Positions 46,304-54,910 of a DNA stretch of 64,000 nt are shown piece by piece. A model generated the notes under the pieces. The model did no database searches. It worked only from the letters and a program-made list of their open reading frames with translations, and was not told the DNA's origin. Every line of letters starts with the position of its first letter. The stretch's first letter is position 1. This stretch comes from Candidatus Methanoplasma termitum (GTDB lineage: Archaea > Thermoplasmatota > Thermoplasmata > Methanomassiliicoccales > Methanomethylophilaceae): contig NZ_CP010070.1 in assembly GCF_000800805.1 (NCBI RefSeq), positions 1,054,001 through 1,118,000 of the forward strand. Reading direction: 5' to 3'. The position numbers and the translations under genes were made by a program.

Positions 46304-46963
46304 GAGATGGGCTTTCTTTACAAAAAGGGTCCCGGCGCCATTCTTCCACTCTTTTTCATATTCGGTTATCTCCAAGGGCTTACTGTGCATCGGCGAGTCT
46401 GTTGTCAGGGATTCGTACTCCCCGCCCTCCCCGATAACGCTTATGCCGTATCTCCCTCTGAGCGACCTGAGCTCTTCGGCGGCTTTATTGTCTATCTCCC
46501 TTCCGAGCCACGGTTCGTCGAGGCCTTCAGCATAACACCCGATGATCGTCGCCCTTATGCCAGCTGAGATCATTTCTTTCAGGACCGTATCTTGGTCTTT
46601 ATGCCAAAGAGGAGAAAGAACCTTAAGGCCCAGTTCTCCGCAGACCATATTCATCTTATCCCACTGGTAGTCGGACCAGACCGCGCCCGTCACTATCCCG
46701 TCGATGTCCAGATGCGATAATGCTTCGCTGAGGGCCCGAATATCATCCTCTTCCGACCCCGACGTCTCTGCCGTAACAAGTTCGATCCCCATAGACTCTG
46801 CCATGAGCGGCACTATTTTGATATTCGGAACATGGAATATCCACGATTCCTGCGCTTCGGGCACAATGCTCACAAGATACGGTATCTCGTGCCCCATCTG
46901 TAGTGCCAGATATAATGCGAAAGTGGAATCTTTTCCTCCGGAGTATAATGCCGCAAGGCGCAT
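46292..46963 (-). CDS. dph6: Diphthine-ammonia ligase (Dph6-like ATP pyrophosphatase)
   Basis: 223-residue PP-loop protein for the last step of diphthamide synthesis on elongation factor 2. PP-loop YSGGKDST at residues 7-14, then VTAETSGSEEDDI, DGIVTGAVWSDYQ, SPLWHKDQ and IGEGGEYESLTTDSP, all family features. ATG 46963 rather than 46987 fits both the family start and a TTAAATTA box 25-32 nt upstream. The 3' end overlaps that of the helicase by 12 nt. Confidence 0.9.
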   Translation of the reverse strand: MRLAALYSGGKDSTFALYLALQMGHEIPYLVSIVPEAQESWIFHVPNIKIVPLMAESMGIELVTAETSGSEEDDIRALSEALSHLDIDGIVTGAVWSDYQWDKMNMVCGELGLKVLSPLWHKDQDTVLKEMISAGIRATIIGCYAEGLDEPWLGREIDNKAAEELRSLRGRYGISVIGEGGEYESLTTDSPMHSKPLEITEYEKEWKNGAGTLFVKKAHLSAR

Positions 46964-47013
46964 ATCATTCCGAATGGATAACTGCATAATTTAACCTTGC
47001 TTTCGGGTTAATC

Positions 47014-47023
47014 GGGGGGGGGG
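47014..47023. repeat. Homopolymer of ten G
   Basis: G10 on the plus strand between the divergent dph6 and rpiA genes. It is by far the longest homopolymer seen in the window outside A/T tracts. Confidence 0.8.
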
Positions 47024-47103
47024 CTCTCGTTTACTTTACGCTGATCTCACAGAAACCAACGAAAAGATACATTTATTTGTGAAGCGTATTTGCACCGGAG
47101 AAG

Positions 47104-47802
47104 ATGAAGCAGATCATATCCGAGAAGACTCCGAACCTAAAGAAGATCGTGGCGGAAAAAGCAGTTGATGACTTCGTCAAAGACGGAATGACCGTCGGTC
47201 TCGGAACAGGATCGACGGCGGAATATGCCATTAAAAGGGTCGGAGAACTTGTAAAGAACGGGTTTAAGCTGAAATGCGTCGCCACTTCACAAAGAACGGC
47301 CGATCTGGCAGAAAGTCTCGGCGTCAGGATATATGATGTCGATGAGGTGGACCACATCGACGTTACGATCGACGGCGCGGACGAAGTGGACCCGCAGAAA
47401 CAGCTCATAAAGGGTCTGGGCGGTGCGCTTCTAAGGGAAAAGATCGTTGCAGCGGCAAGCTTGGCCGAAGTGATAATCGTTGATGAATCCAAGATCGTTG
47501 AGAAGCTCGGCATGAAGACGCCGCTGCCCGTAGAAGTGATCCCGTACGGCCACAAAAAGACGGCCTATGCGCTAGAAAGACAAGGCTGCAAAGCAACACT
47601 GAGAATGAAAGACGGCAAGCCATTCATCACCGACGCAGGGAACTACATCTACGACTGCAAGTTCGAAGCGATCGAGAGTCCGTTCTTCCTCGAATCAAGG
47701 ATAGACGTCATCCCGGGAGTCGTAGAGAATGGGCTTTTCCTCAACACAGCGGATGTTGTTCTCATCTCCCACCCCGACGGAACGGTCACGAAAAGGGAGT
47801 GA
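47104..47802 (+). CDS. rpiA: Ribose-5-phosphate isomerase A
   Basis: Interconverts ribulose 5-phosphate and ribose 5-phosphate for nucleotide synthesis. 232 residues with GLGTGSTAEYAI, SQRTADLAESLG, DVTIDGADEVDP (catalytic Asp pair), KGLGGALLREKIVA and a C-terminal NGLFLNTADVVL. Normal length. Monocistronic. Confidence 0.97.
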   Translation: MKQIISEKTPNLKKIVAEKAVDDFVKDGMTVGLGTGSTAEYAIKRVGELVKNGFKLKCVATSQRTADLAESLGVRIYDVDEVDHIDVTIDGADEVDPQKQLIKGLGGALLREKIVAAASLAEVIIVDESKIVEKLGMKTPLPVEVIPYGHKKTAYALERQGCKATLRMKDGKPFITDAGNYIYDCKFEAIESPFFLESRIDVIPGVVENGLFLNTADVVLISHPDGTVTKRE

Positions 47803-47834
47803 AATCGCATCCTTTATTATTATAGATAAAGAGT

Positions 47835-47853
47835 GAGGTTTTAATATAACCTC
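47835..47853 (+). promoter_or_regulatory. L44e operon promoter with TATA inside an inverted repeat
   Basis: GAGGTT-TTAATAT-AACCTC: the A/T-rich loop is the likely TATA element (TTTTAATATAAC), so both arms of the repeat flank it. The L44e ATG is 37 nt downstream. Confidence 0.45.
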
Positions 47854-47889
47854 GATAATAGAGCGATACTTCACTTAAGGTGATATAAA

Positions 47890-48168
47890 ATGAAAATGCC
47901 CAGAACGATCAAAACATATTGTCCTTTCTGCAAGACGCACACCCTGCACGACGTAGAAAGGGTAAAAAAGAAAAAAGCCAGCGAGCTCAAATGGGGTCAG
48001 AGAAGATTCAGAGAGGCCACATCAGGATACGGAGGTTTCCCGAGGCCTAAGCCCGAGGGCAGAGAAAAGCCCACAAAGAGGGTCAACATCAGGTTCAGGT
48101 GCGAGACCTGCAAGAAGGCTCACCTGACGTCATGCATAAGAGCAAAGAAGTTCGAACTCACGGAGTGA
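47890..48168 (+). CDS. rpl44e: 50S ribosomal protein L44e
   Basis: 92-residue large-subunit protein (eL42). [22 protein letters not shown] start, [13 protein letters not shown], and a second Cys pair in CETCKKAH complete its zinc site. First gene of the L44e-S27e-aIF2alpha-Nop10-PAC2 operon; preceded by AAGGTGAT. Confidence 0.97.
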   Translation: MKMPRTIKTYCPFCKTHTLHDVERVKKKKASELKWGQRRFREATSGYGGFPRPKPEGREKPTKRVNIRFRCETCKKAHLTSCIRAKKFELTE

Positions 48169-48172
48169 TCCC

Positions 48173-48340
48173 ATGACTGATGATTTCATAAAAGTAAAAT
48201 GCCCCGACTGCGGGAACGAACAGATCGTGTTCAGAAAAGCAGCCACCAAAGTTACCTGCCACGTTTGCGGATCCGTCCTTGTGGTGCCGAAAGGCGGCAT
48301 CGGAGAGATCAAGGGCGAGATCGTTGAGGTAGTAGGCTGA
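48173..48340 (+). CDS. rps27e: 30S ribosomal protein S27e
   Basis: 55-residue small-subunit protein with a zinc ribbon CPDCG...CHVCG (residues 10-34), the strand [14 protein letters not shown] and a C-terminal [18 protein letters not shown] 48173 lies 4 nt after the L44e stop, with GGAGTGAT before it, and the TGA overlaps the aIF2-alpha ATG. Confidence 0.95.
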   Translation: MTDDFIKVKCPDCGNEQIVFRKAATKVTCHVCGSVLVVPKGGIGEIKGEIVEVVG

Positions 48341-49122
48341 TGTCTAGGACCAAGGGCTTTCCCGAGAACGGAGAACTCGTCGTCTGCACCGTTACAAGTG
48401 TAAAGAATTTCGGTGCTTTCGTCACATTGGACGAGTACGACGGAAAAGAGGGATTCGTTCACGTAAGGGATGTTGCCACCGGTTGGGTAAAGTACATCAG
48501 AGATTTCATAAGGGAAGGACAGAAGATAGTCTGCAAAGTTCTGGGCGTAGATTCTTCAAAAGGACACATCGACCTTTCCCTCAAATCCGTTAACGACCAT
48601 CAGAAAAGAGAGAAGATCCAGCAATGGAAGAACGAGAACAAGGCCGAGAAGCTTGTTGAGATCATCGCAGAGCGCATGGGCGTTCCGGTCGATGAAGCAT
48701 ACGGTATGTTCGGTGAAGAGCTCACTGAAGCTTATGACACACTTTATGAAGCATTCGAATCCGCGGTAGCTTACCCGAAGGAATTCATGGAAGAATTCTC
48801 CGGCGAATGGATCGAGAAATTCATGGACGTCGCAAAAGAGAATGTGACCCCTCCCTTTGTTGAGATCGACAGTGTTCTGGAAATGACCTCCTCTGCGCCG
48901 AACGGCATAGATCATATCAAAAAAGCCCTTAATGCGGGCCTCAAGACCGCAGACGATGCGAACGTAACGATCACCTCGATCGGTTCGCCGAGATACAGAG
49001 TGGTGGTCACGGCAAGCGAGTACAAGGACGCGGAAGAGATAATGAAAAAGGTCACGGCTAAGGTCATGAACGACTTCACCGCCGCAGGCGGCGTTGTTAC
49101 CTTAAAGCGCGAGAGTAAGTAA
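48340..49122 (+). CDS. Translation initiation factor aIF2 subunit alpha
   Basis: 260-residue alpha subunit of aIF2. N-terminal S1 domain (GELVVCTVTSVKNFGAFVTL, then EGFVHVRDVATGWVKYI, GQKIVCKVLGV), helical middle and C-terminal alpha-beta domain that binds aIF2-gamma. Overlaps the S27e stop by one base. The eukaryotic regulatory Ser51 equivalent region is not phosphorylation-typical here. Confidence 0.96.
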   Translation: MSRTKGFPENGELVVCTVTSVKNFGAFVTLDEYDGKEGFVHVRDVATGWVKYIRDFIREGQKIVCKVLGVDSSKGHIDLSLKSVNDHQKREKIQQWKNENKAEKLVEIIAERMGVPVDEAYGMFGEELTEAYDTLYEAFESAVAYPKEFMEEFSGEWIEKFMDVAKENVTPPFVEIDSVLEMTSSAPNGIDHIKKALNAGLKTADDANVTITSIGSPRYRVVVTASEYKDAEEIMKKVTAKVMNDFTAAGGVVTLKRESK

Positions 49123-49311
49123 ATGGCCTCTTCTTTCAGAAGATGTGCCGCATGCAAGCGCTATACGATGAAGGATAAATGCCCTTCCTGCGGTTCGATG
49201 ACAACGGATCCCGCACCGATAAAATACTCACCTGAGGATCGCTACGGCGAATACAGAAGGAAAGCAATAACAGAGGAGTATGGGGAAAATGGAAAGTATC
49301 GTAGTCTATGA
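49123..49311 (+). CDS. nop10: H/ACA RNP complex subunit Nop10
   Basis: 62-residue subunit of the pseudouridylating H/ACA ribonucleoprotein. N-terminal zinc ribbon CAACKRYTMKDKCPSCG and the PAPIKYSPEDRYGEYRR linker that contacts Cbf5. Starts directly at the end of aIF2-alpha; its last codons overlap the PAC2 gene. Confidence 0.94.
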   Translation: MASSFRRCAACKRYTMKDKCPSCGSMTTDPAPIKYSPEDRYGEYRRKAITEEYGENGKYRSL

Positions 49312-50038
49312 TAGCAAACCGTCTCTTAAGGATCCGATCTTCATCGAGTGTCTCCCGGGCATAGGCAATGTCGGCAAAGAGACCGGCGACTTTTTGGCCG
49401 GATCCCTGAAGGCAAAAAAGTTCGCAACGATATATTCAAAAAATTTCCCGTCCCAAGCGATACTGGATAATGAGAACATCATTGATATGACAAACAATCA
49501 GCTGTGGTATTCTAAAGATGTTAACGGCAGGGACGTGATATTCCTCATCGGAGCTTTTCAGTGCTCCACCCACGAAGGGCAGTTCGAATTGTGCAGAGAG
49601 ATAATGAGCATACTGTTGGACTACAAGATATCTGAGATCATCACTCTCGGAGGCTATGGCACAGGCCAGATGGTAGAGGCGCCGAGAGTGTTCGGAGCCG
49701 TGACAGACCTAAAAATAAAGAAAGAATATGCCGGATACGGCGTGGAGTTCCCTCCCGGAGAACCGAGTGCGGGGATAATAGGTGCCAGCGGAGTGTTCCT
49801 CGGACTCGGGAAGATATATTCTGTCCCGTCAATATGTTTGATGGGAGAGACATCCGGGTACTTTGTTGACCACAAGAGTGCAATGGCAGTGGTCAAGATA
49901 TTGATTAAAAAGCTCGGTGTTGAATTGGATCTGAAAGAGCTGATAGATAAATCCGAACAGATAGACGAGATCACCGCAAAGATCAAAGAGGTCGAGAACC
50001 GCAACTGCAACTGCCGGGATCTCGGATATATCGGATAA
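49289..50038 (+). CDS. PAC2-family proteasome assembly chaperone homologue
   Basis: 249-residue COG2047/PAC2-family protein: FIECLPGIGNVGKETGDFL, then LIGAFQCSTHEGQFELC, ITLGGYGTG and LMGETSGYFVDHKSA. The family is related to eukaryotic proteasome assembly chaperones and to ATP-grasp-like enzymes; archaeal function is not settled. The tail has a Cys-rich end (NCNCRDL). ATG 49289 sits 10 nt after GAGGAG; an ATG at 49280 is too close to it. Confidence 0.87.
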   Translation: MESIVVYDSKPSLKDPIFIECLPGIGNVGKETGDFLAGSLKAKKFATIYSKNFPSQAILDNENIIDMTNNQLWYSKDVNGRDVIFLIGAFQCSTHEGQFELCREIMSILLDYKISEIITLGGYGTGQMVEAPRVFGAVTDLKIKKEYAGYGVEFPPGEPSAGIIGASGVFLGLGKIYSVPSICLMGETSGYFVDHKSAMAVVKILIKKLGVELDLKELIDKSEQIDEITAKIKEVENRNCNCRDLGYIG

Positions 50039-50062
50039 ACCCGATTTTTAGATCAGGATTAC

Positions 50063-50070
50063 ATTTAAAT
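50063..50070 (+). promoter_or_regulatory. TATA box of tRNA-Tyr
   Basis: ATTTAAAT, 24-31 nt before the first base of tRNA-Tyr. Confidence 0.6.
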
Positions 50071-50093
50071 AGAGTATCCTTAATCATGTGTTA

Positions 50094-50203
50094 CCCCGCC
50101 TAGCTCAGCCTGGCCAGAGCGGCTGACTGTAGAAGTGTTCTCGGAGAGATCCGATACAGCCGCTGAAATCAGCAGGTCCCCGGTTCAAATCTGGGGGTGG
50201 GGA
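50094..50203 (+). tRNA. tRNA-Tyr (anticodon GTA) with 35-nt intron
   Basis: The mature tRNA has acceptor stem CCCCGCC/GGTGGGG with C1-G72 (the archaeal tRNA-Tyr identity pair), anticodon stem GCTGA/TCAGC, anticodon GTA at 50129-50131 and discriminator A. A 35-nt intron at 50133-50167 follows position 37, the canonical site cut by archaeal tRNA splicing endonuclease; it contains GCCGCTGA, which can pair with the anticodon arm to form the splice helix. No encoded CCA. Confidence 0.95.
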
Positions 50204-50318
50204 CCATCCATTTCTATCTGGCTATACGCTGTTTTCGCATAAATTCGGACATATCATAATAATTTATGGCGATCGCAGCAAACTCCTGAAGTAAGGGTTA
50301 ATTAATCAGATGTTTAAT

Positions 50319-50337
50319 GACCTATCATGGATAGGTC
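50319..50337 (+). promoter_or_regulatory. Palindrome enclosing the acetyltransferase start codon
   Basis: GACCTATC-ATG-GATAGGTC: perfect 8-bp arms with the start codon as the 3-nt centre. TTAATTAA near 50298-50305 is the likely TATA box, so the repeat also covers the transcription start. Candidate repressor site or start-codon hairpin. Confidence 0.5.
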
Positions 50338-50896
50338 GGGGGTTTGGGAGATTCTTAGAACCGGGGGGACAGTAGGCAGAGATACTCCCGGCCATGAGGA
50401 TTATGACCGAGCTTTGAACGAATGCATCGTAAAAAGGCTCAGGTACAACACGCTGCCGCTTACCCCGGAAGAAAGGAAGGCGGCGCTTTCTGATCTGTTA
50501 GGATATCCTGTGAGTGAAAATACAAAAGTGGTCCCTCCTTTCCACTGCGACCTGGGATTCAACATAAAGCTCGGAAAGAATGTACTGATCAACTATGACT
50601 GCATCCTTTTAGATACAGCGGAGATATCGGTCGGAGATAACACGCTGATCGGCCCCGGAACGAAGATAGTTACCGCCAACCATCCCCATGACGCTGAAAA
50701 AAGAAGGGACTGGTCGGTGTCCGGTAACCCCATAAAGATCGAAGAGGACGTTTGGATGGGTGCGGGAGTGGTAGTGATCCCGGGTGTGACGATCGGCGCC
50801 CGTTCCATAATCGGAGCGGGCTCCGTTGTCACAAAGGATGTTTCGCCCGATACGGTCGTTGCCGGGAATCCGGCAAGGATCATCAGATACCTTTGA
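50327..50896 (+). CDS. Maltose O-acetyltransferase-like hexapeptide-repeat acetyltransferase
   Basis: 189-residue left-handed beta-helix acetyltransferase of the Maa/LacA/NodL type: N-terminal helical cap (LRYNTLPLTPEERKAAL), hexapeptide repeats from about residue 75 (INYDCILLDTAEISVGDNTLIGPG in part), catalytic His in TANHPHD, and KIEEDVWMGAGVVVIPGVTIG, ending GNPARIIRYL. Acceptor likely a sugar; not known. The ATG lies in a perfect palindrome. Confidence 0.9.
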   Translation: MDRSGVWEILRTGGTVGRDTPGHEDYDRALNECIVKRLRYNTLPLTPEERKAALSDLLGYPVSENTKVVPPFHCDLGFNIKLGKNVLINYDCILLDTAEISVGDNTLIGPGTKIVTANHPHDAEKRRDWSVSGNPIKIEEDVWMGAGVVVIPGVTIGARSIIGAGSVVTKDVSPDTVVAGNPARIIRYL

Positions 50897-51673
50897 TCAG
50901 AACTCCCTTTTTATGAAGGCCAGCCATGCCAGCACCGTTGTTGCCACGAACCATATTGCCATTACTCCGGCCGCTCTTCCAACGTGCAGCATCGGGATGA
51001 CAGGATAGCCGTCGACAAATGCAGAAGGCACAAGCTCATGTGCCGCCTGATCAAGCATGAACCATGGATCGAACCCCGCAGTGGAGATCACAAATGAAAC
51101 CATCGAAAATATCATAGCAAGAGTAAAGAAAGTAAGAACTGCAGAGATGCTCGACTTCTTCAAAACCGAACTTATGAGCATCGAAACGCCTGATGCGCTC
51201 ACGATATACACTAACACAAGTCCCAAAGACTTGAAGAATTCGTTCGGTATTCTTCCGTCGACGATCTGCAATATTACTGCAACACCCAGATAGTACAGCG
51301 CAATGAAGAGCACCCCTACAATGATACAGCCCACTATCTTGCCCAAAAATATCGATGTCTTTTTTATTGGTCTTGTGAATAGAACCAGAGCGGTCCTCTC
51401 TTCATATTCTGAAACAATGGTACTGGATGCGAAAAGGGTCGCTCCGATGATCACCATCAAGAACATAAAAGAGAGATAAATCGGAATTATACGACCTTCG
51501 CCATAAGTTTCGTTGAAACTTTCCCCCAATAAAAATGGAAGTGCTGTCCATAATATGAACATTATGGTAACCATTACACCATACGCCAAAAACTTCTTAC
51601 CACGGATGAACTTTCGAATTTCGTTTACCGCAACCACATATGATTGCCTGAAATCATCAAATTCTACATACAT
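50897..51673 (-). CDS. ABC-2 type permease
   Basis: 258-residue membrane protein with six helices, starting with a cytoplasmic segment (residues 1-25). ASSTIVSEYEERTALVLFTRPIKKTSIFLGK in part is the coupling region typical of ABC-2 permeases. Shares one base with the upstream ATPase gene stop and abuts the convergent acetyltransferase stop. Confidence 0.88.
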   Translation of the reverse strand: MYVEFDDFRQSYVVAVNEIRKFIRGKKFLAYGVMVTIMFILWTALPFLLGESFNETYGEGRIIPIYLSFMFLMVIIGATLFASSTIVSEYEERTALVLFTRPIKKTSIFLGKIVGCIIVGVLFIALYYLGVAVILQIVDGRIPNEFFKSLGLVLVYIVSASGVSMLISSVLKKSSISAVLTFFTLAMIFSMVSFVISTAGFDPWFMLDQAAHELVPSAFVDGYPVIPMLHVGRAAGVMAIWFVATTVLAWLAFIKREF

Positions 51674-52611
51674 TATCTCGACTCCTTTATCAATCTGAGA
51701 TATGTTGCTTCGAGAGCATCTTCTTCATTTACACCGTAAACACCTATTCTGAGTGCGCTCAGATCATCAAAGAAGGTGACACATGCACTGTTGCCACCAT
51801 CGATAGTGACGTCGATATCGTTTCCGAACCTTTCGGCCGAGACCACGTTGTTCAGCTTAGCAATCTTGGATATCATCTCCGGGGCGGGGATGGAGTTGAC
51901 CTTTACCGTCATCCTTCTTTTTGTATCGTTCTTCCCGAAATTACTTGTGTCATCCTCAAGGATCATCTTCCCGTGATTTATCAGAACTATCCTGTCGCAA
52001 AGGTCGCTCACCTCATAAAGCATGTGCGAACTCATTACAACAGTAAGGCCGTTTGACTGGAGCCTGATATTCTTTAAGATCTCTCTCATCTCGGCCATGC
52101 CTCTCGGATCAAGACCGGATGTGGGCTCATCAAGGATTATGACGCTCGGATCGTTCAAAAGCGACAGACCGAGCGCTACCCTCTGCCTCATGCCCTTTGA
52201 GAATGTACCTAACCTTTTGTCGGCCCATTCTGTCATCTTGACCATTTCCAGGATCCTGCCGGTCTCGCTTTTTATTGATTCAGGTTTCATCCCTATTATC
52301 TGCCCAACATACCTGAACGTCTCATTCGGCGTTAGATATAGGTAAAATTCCGGTGTTTCGACTACGGTCCCGACGCCTGTGAGCGCCTTTTTCGGATCTT
52401 TTGTCACATCTGTGCCGTTTATGTATGCTTCTCCGGATGTTGCGTTTATCAAATGTGTCAGAACCTTCAGGGTCGTGCTCTTTCCCGAACCGTTCGGCCC
52501 CAAGAACCCCGTGAAACTGTTCTTTTTCACAGAGAAGGTCAGATCGTCCACCGCAGCGAACCCTTTGTACACTTTTCGTAAGTTCACAATCTCTATCGGG
52601 TCGCCGGACAT
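51673..52611 (-). CDS. ABC transporter ATP-binding protein
   Basis: 312-residue ATPase partner of the permease. Walker A GPNGSGKS near residue 39, signature-like TFSKGMRQRVALG, Walker B VIILDEPTSGLD, SSHMLYEV switch, and a C-terminal accessory domain of about 90 residues as in CcmA/BcrA-type drug and lipid exporters. Start ATG 52611. Confidence 0.92.
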   Translation of the reverse strand: MSGDPIEIVNLRKVYKGFAAVDDLTFSVKKNSFTGFLGPNGSGKSTTLKVLTHLINATSGEAYINGTDVTKDPKKALTGVGTVVETPEFYLYLTPNETFRYVGQIIGMKPESIKSETGRILEMVKMTEWADKRLGTFSKGMRQRVALGLSLLNDPSVIILDEPTSGLDPRGMAEMREILKNIRLQSNGLTVVMSSHMLYEVSDLCDRIVLINHGKMILEDDTSNFGKNDTKRRMTVKVNSIPAPEMISKIAKLNNVVSAERFGNDIDVTIDGGNSACVTFFDDLSALRIGVYGVNEEDALEATYLRLIKESR

Positions 52612-52666
52612 AAACGTCTCAATGTGAAATTAGTATTTACGCATTACCTGAAACTCGGATGTTCGA

Positions 52667-53545
52667 TCACTTACTGATCTTTCTTCTTGTTCCGCGCCTT
52701 ATCGTCATTGCCATCTGGTATGATTGGACTTTTACAACGGCCGGAGCATAGTCCAGGAAATTATAGAATGATGTCAATCCTGTGAGCGCCCGTCTCGGAA
52801 AGTCCTTTTCGGATCCCCTCACAGCATTTTTCCTGTTCAAAATATTATTCAGGAAGCTTTCCGCATCGTCTGCTTTTGATATTGTGACTACTGAGCCCAG
52901 ATCCTCTGCGATGTGTCCGTCGCTTCCGCCGGTTATGCCAAGGCCGTGTCTTTTAAAGGACCTTATCGCTTCGACGTTGTCATCGCGGGTCATCCCTCCA
53001 CAGATGACCTCGTACGCATCCAATCTTCTTATCACATCATCTGAGATGTACCCTTTCCTGTTGCAGATCTCGATCCCCTTGTTTGATCCGAGATATCCCA
53101 TCGGATGCGCTCCGGATGTCACACAGTTGTGATCCTCAAGCATATCAAGCAGCTGCTCGGTGGTGCAATCCTTAAGTGCCAGCCACGGACATGATTGTAT
53201 GCGCGGTTCGATATTCTCCTGCCAAAAACTCCGGAGGTCCTTCATTTCGTAGAAGTATGTAAGTATGTGCGGCCCGTCGGATGTACTGACCTCCATCCCG
53301 GGTATTATGAAAACATCCTCTTTCTCGATTTCTATCGATTCAAGAGAGCTTATCAGATTGTGGTCGGTTATCGCCATGCCTACTTTCCTTTCTTTGGCTA
53401 TCTTCAAAAGCCTCCTGATGCCGCTGTAAGAATCGGAACAATCGGTGTGTATGTGCATGTCAGCACAGAGATATCCTGCTTCGGTGATGCTTTCCCAATC
53501 CGGATTCTCGAACTTTATCCTCGGCCTGTCGTTTACCTCAGGCAT
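52667..53545 (-). CDS. PHP-domain metal-dependent phosphoesterase
   Basis: 292-residue PHP-superfamily hydrolase: DMHIHTDCSDS (motif I), AITDHNLISS (motif II), IPGMEVSTSDG, HPMGYLG and TGGSDGH near the end supply the expected His/Asp metal ligands. Related to YciV-type nucleotide phosphoesterases and to histidinol phosphatase; the substrate is not fixed. ATG 53545 is within the end of the deaminase gene (13-nt overlap), so coupled translation is likely. Confidence 0.86.
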   Translation of the reverse strand: MPEVNDRPRIKFENPDWESITEAGYLCADMHIHTDCSDSYSGIRRLLKIAKERKVGMAITDHNLISSLESIEIEKEDVFIIPGMEVSTSDGPHILTYFYEMKDLRSFWQENIEPRIQSCPWLALKDCTTEQLLDMLEDHNCVTSGAHPMGYLGSNKGIEICNRKGYISDDVIRRLDAYEVICGGMTRDDNVEAIRSFKRHGLGITGGSDGHIAEDLGSVVTISKADDAESFLNNILNRKNAVRGSEKDFPRRALTGLTSFYNFLDYAPAVVKVQSYQMAMTIRRGTRRKISK

Positions 53546-54822
53546 AGCGAGCGCCACATCTCCTCGGATTCGGACAGCACCTTTTCTTCGTCGATGGTCG
53601 TTACCCTGCCTTCTTCCAAAACAATATCTCCCTGGCACATCACAGTTCTCACGTTAGATGAGGATGCGGAATATATGATATTCGAGATCATGTTCTCCGG
53701 AAGAAGCGGTCTGAGATTCGGAGATCTCCCGCTCAGGATCACTATGTCCGCATATTTCCCGGCCTCTATCGATCCGAGGGAATCCTGCATTCCGATCGCC
53801 TTTGCGGCGTTGATCGTAGCGAAGTCGAGAAGCTCCTGTGCGTTCGCGACCGTGGGATCCCACCGGCTTGACTTCTGCAGGAGCCCTAATGTCTTCATCT
53901 CTGCCATCATATCGAGGCTGTTGTTGGTCGTGCTTCCGTCCGTTCCGACGGTCACGTTCACACCGTACTTCAGGAATTCCGGGATCGGTGCGACACCTCC
54001 GGTAGCCAATTTCATATTGGAGACCGGGCACGATGAGATCGACATTCCCGCATCGGCCATGGCTCTGACCTCGTTCATGGTCAGCCATGCGGAGTGCGCT
54101 GCGATACAATTCTTCCCGAGAACGCCGATATCATTGAGCCATTCAGCCGGCCTCTTTCCTGTCTTTTTCCTGTGTTCGTTGACCTCTCCTCTCGTTTCTG
54201 AAAGATGGAAGGTCAGCGGCAGATTCTTCGCGTCCGAGAACTCCTTTGCGCCTCTGCACGTTTCTTCGTTGCAGACGTATACTCCCTGTAGTCCGACGCC
54301 GGGCATTATTTTCCTTTTCCTTTTGAAACTGTTGTAGAAGTTCTTGCAGTTCTGAAGAGGATTTCCGATTTGAGTTGTCATCTCCTGATCGAGAACACAC
54401 CAGCATAACACCCCTCTTATACCGGCCTCCATCGTTGCCTTCGCGATCACATCTTCTGAGTAGTACAGGTCGACAAAGGTCGTTGTGCCGGTACGTATCA
54501 TTTCCGCACAACCGATCTTCGTTCCTATCGCTATATCCTTATCTGTCCGGTCGGAATCTATCTTGAAGACCCTTTCCAGGAATTTGGGGAACGGAACGTC
54601 ATCGACCGTCCCTTTCATTACCGTCATTGCAACGTGGGTGTGCGTGTTTATCAGCCCCGGCATAACGATGTCGCCTGAGGCTTTGATCTCCTTGTCCGCC
54701 GTCCCTTTGAACTCTTTTCCGACGGAAGCTATCTTCTCCCCGTCTATGACCACATCCCCTCTGATCATCCTTCTCTGCGGGTCCTGCGTGACGATCCATG
54801 CATCCCTTATTACCGTGATCAT
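53533..54822 (-). CDS. 5-Methylthioadenosine/S-adenosylhomocysteine deaminase-like amidohydrolase
   Basis: 429-residue amidohydrolase. Metal motif NTHTHVAM, the conserved EMIRTGTTTFVDLY, FHLSETRGEV, AAHSAWLT and VGTDGSTTNNSLDMMAEM follow the MTA/SAH or 5'-deoxyadenosine deaminase (DadD) group. In methanogens this enzyme recycles SAM by-products, including 5'-deoxyadenosine from radical SAM enzymes such as the one at 6.1 kb. The frame is open 42 codons upstream of ATG 54822, but that part crosses the divergent promoter. Confidence 0.9.
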   Translation of the reverse strand: MITVIRDAWIVTQDPQRRMIRGDVVIDGEKIASVGKEFKGTADKEIKASGDIVMPGLINTHTHVAMTVMKGTVDDVPFPKFLERVFKIDSDRTDKDIAIGTKIGCAEMIRTGTTTFVDLYYSEDVIAKATMEAGIRGVLCWCVLDQEMTTQIGNPLQNCKNFYNSFKRKRKIMPGVGLQGVYVCNEETCRGAKEFSDAKNLPLTFHLSETRGEVNEHRKKTGKRPAEWLNDIGVLGKNCIAAHSAWLTMNEVRAMADAGMSISSCPVSNMKLATGGVAPIPEFLKYGVNVTVGTDGSTTNNSLDMMAEMKTLGLLQKSSRWDPTVANAQELLDFATINAAKAIGMQDSLGSIEAGKYADIVILSGRSPNLRPLLPENMISNIIYSASSSNVRTVMCQGDIVLEEGRVTTIDEEKVLSESEEMWRSLCLR

Positions 54823-54867
54823 GCGCCTGGATTCGAATCTTATGTAATAACCGTTTCGCAATTGAAA

Positions 54868-54900
54868 AAATGAATATATGATACCGCCATTAAGCGGTAT
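54868..54900. promoter_or_regulatory. Divergent promoter with inverted repeat before the MBL gene
   Basis: ATGAATATATGAT at 54868-54880 is TATA-like on both strands and lies between the divergent deaminase and MBL genes. Immediately beside it is an inverted repeat ATACCGC-CATTAA-GCGGTAT at 54881-54900, an operator-like arrangement. Confidence 0.45.
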
Positions 54901-54910
54901 GGTGTTCAGA

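Noticed and set aside
50133-50167. Insertion or frameshift damaging tRNA-Tyr
   Set aside because: The extra 35 nt are at the canonical intron site after position 37 and both stems are intact, so it is a spliced intron.
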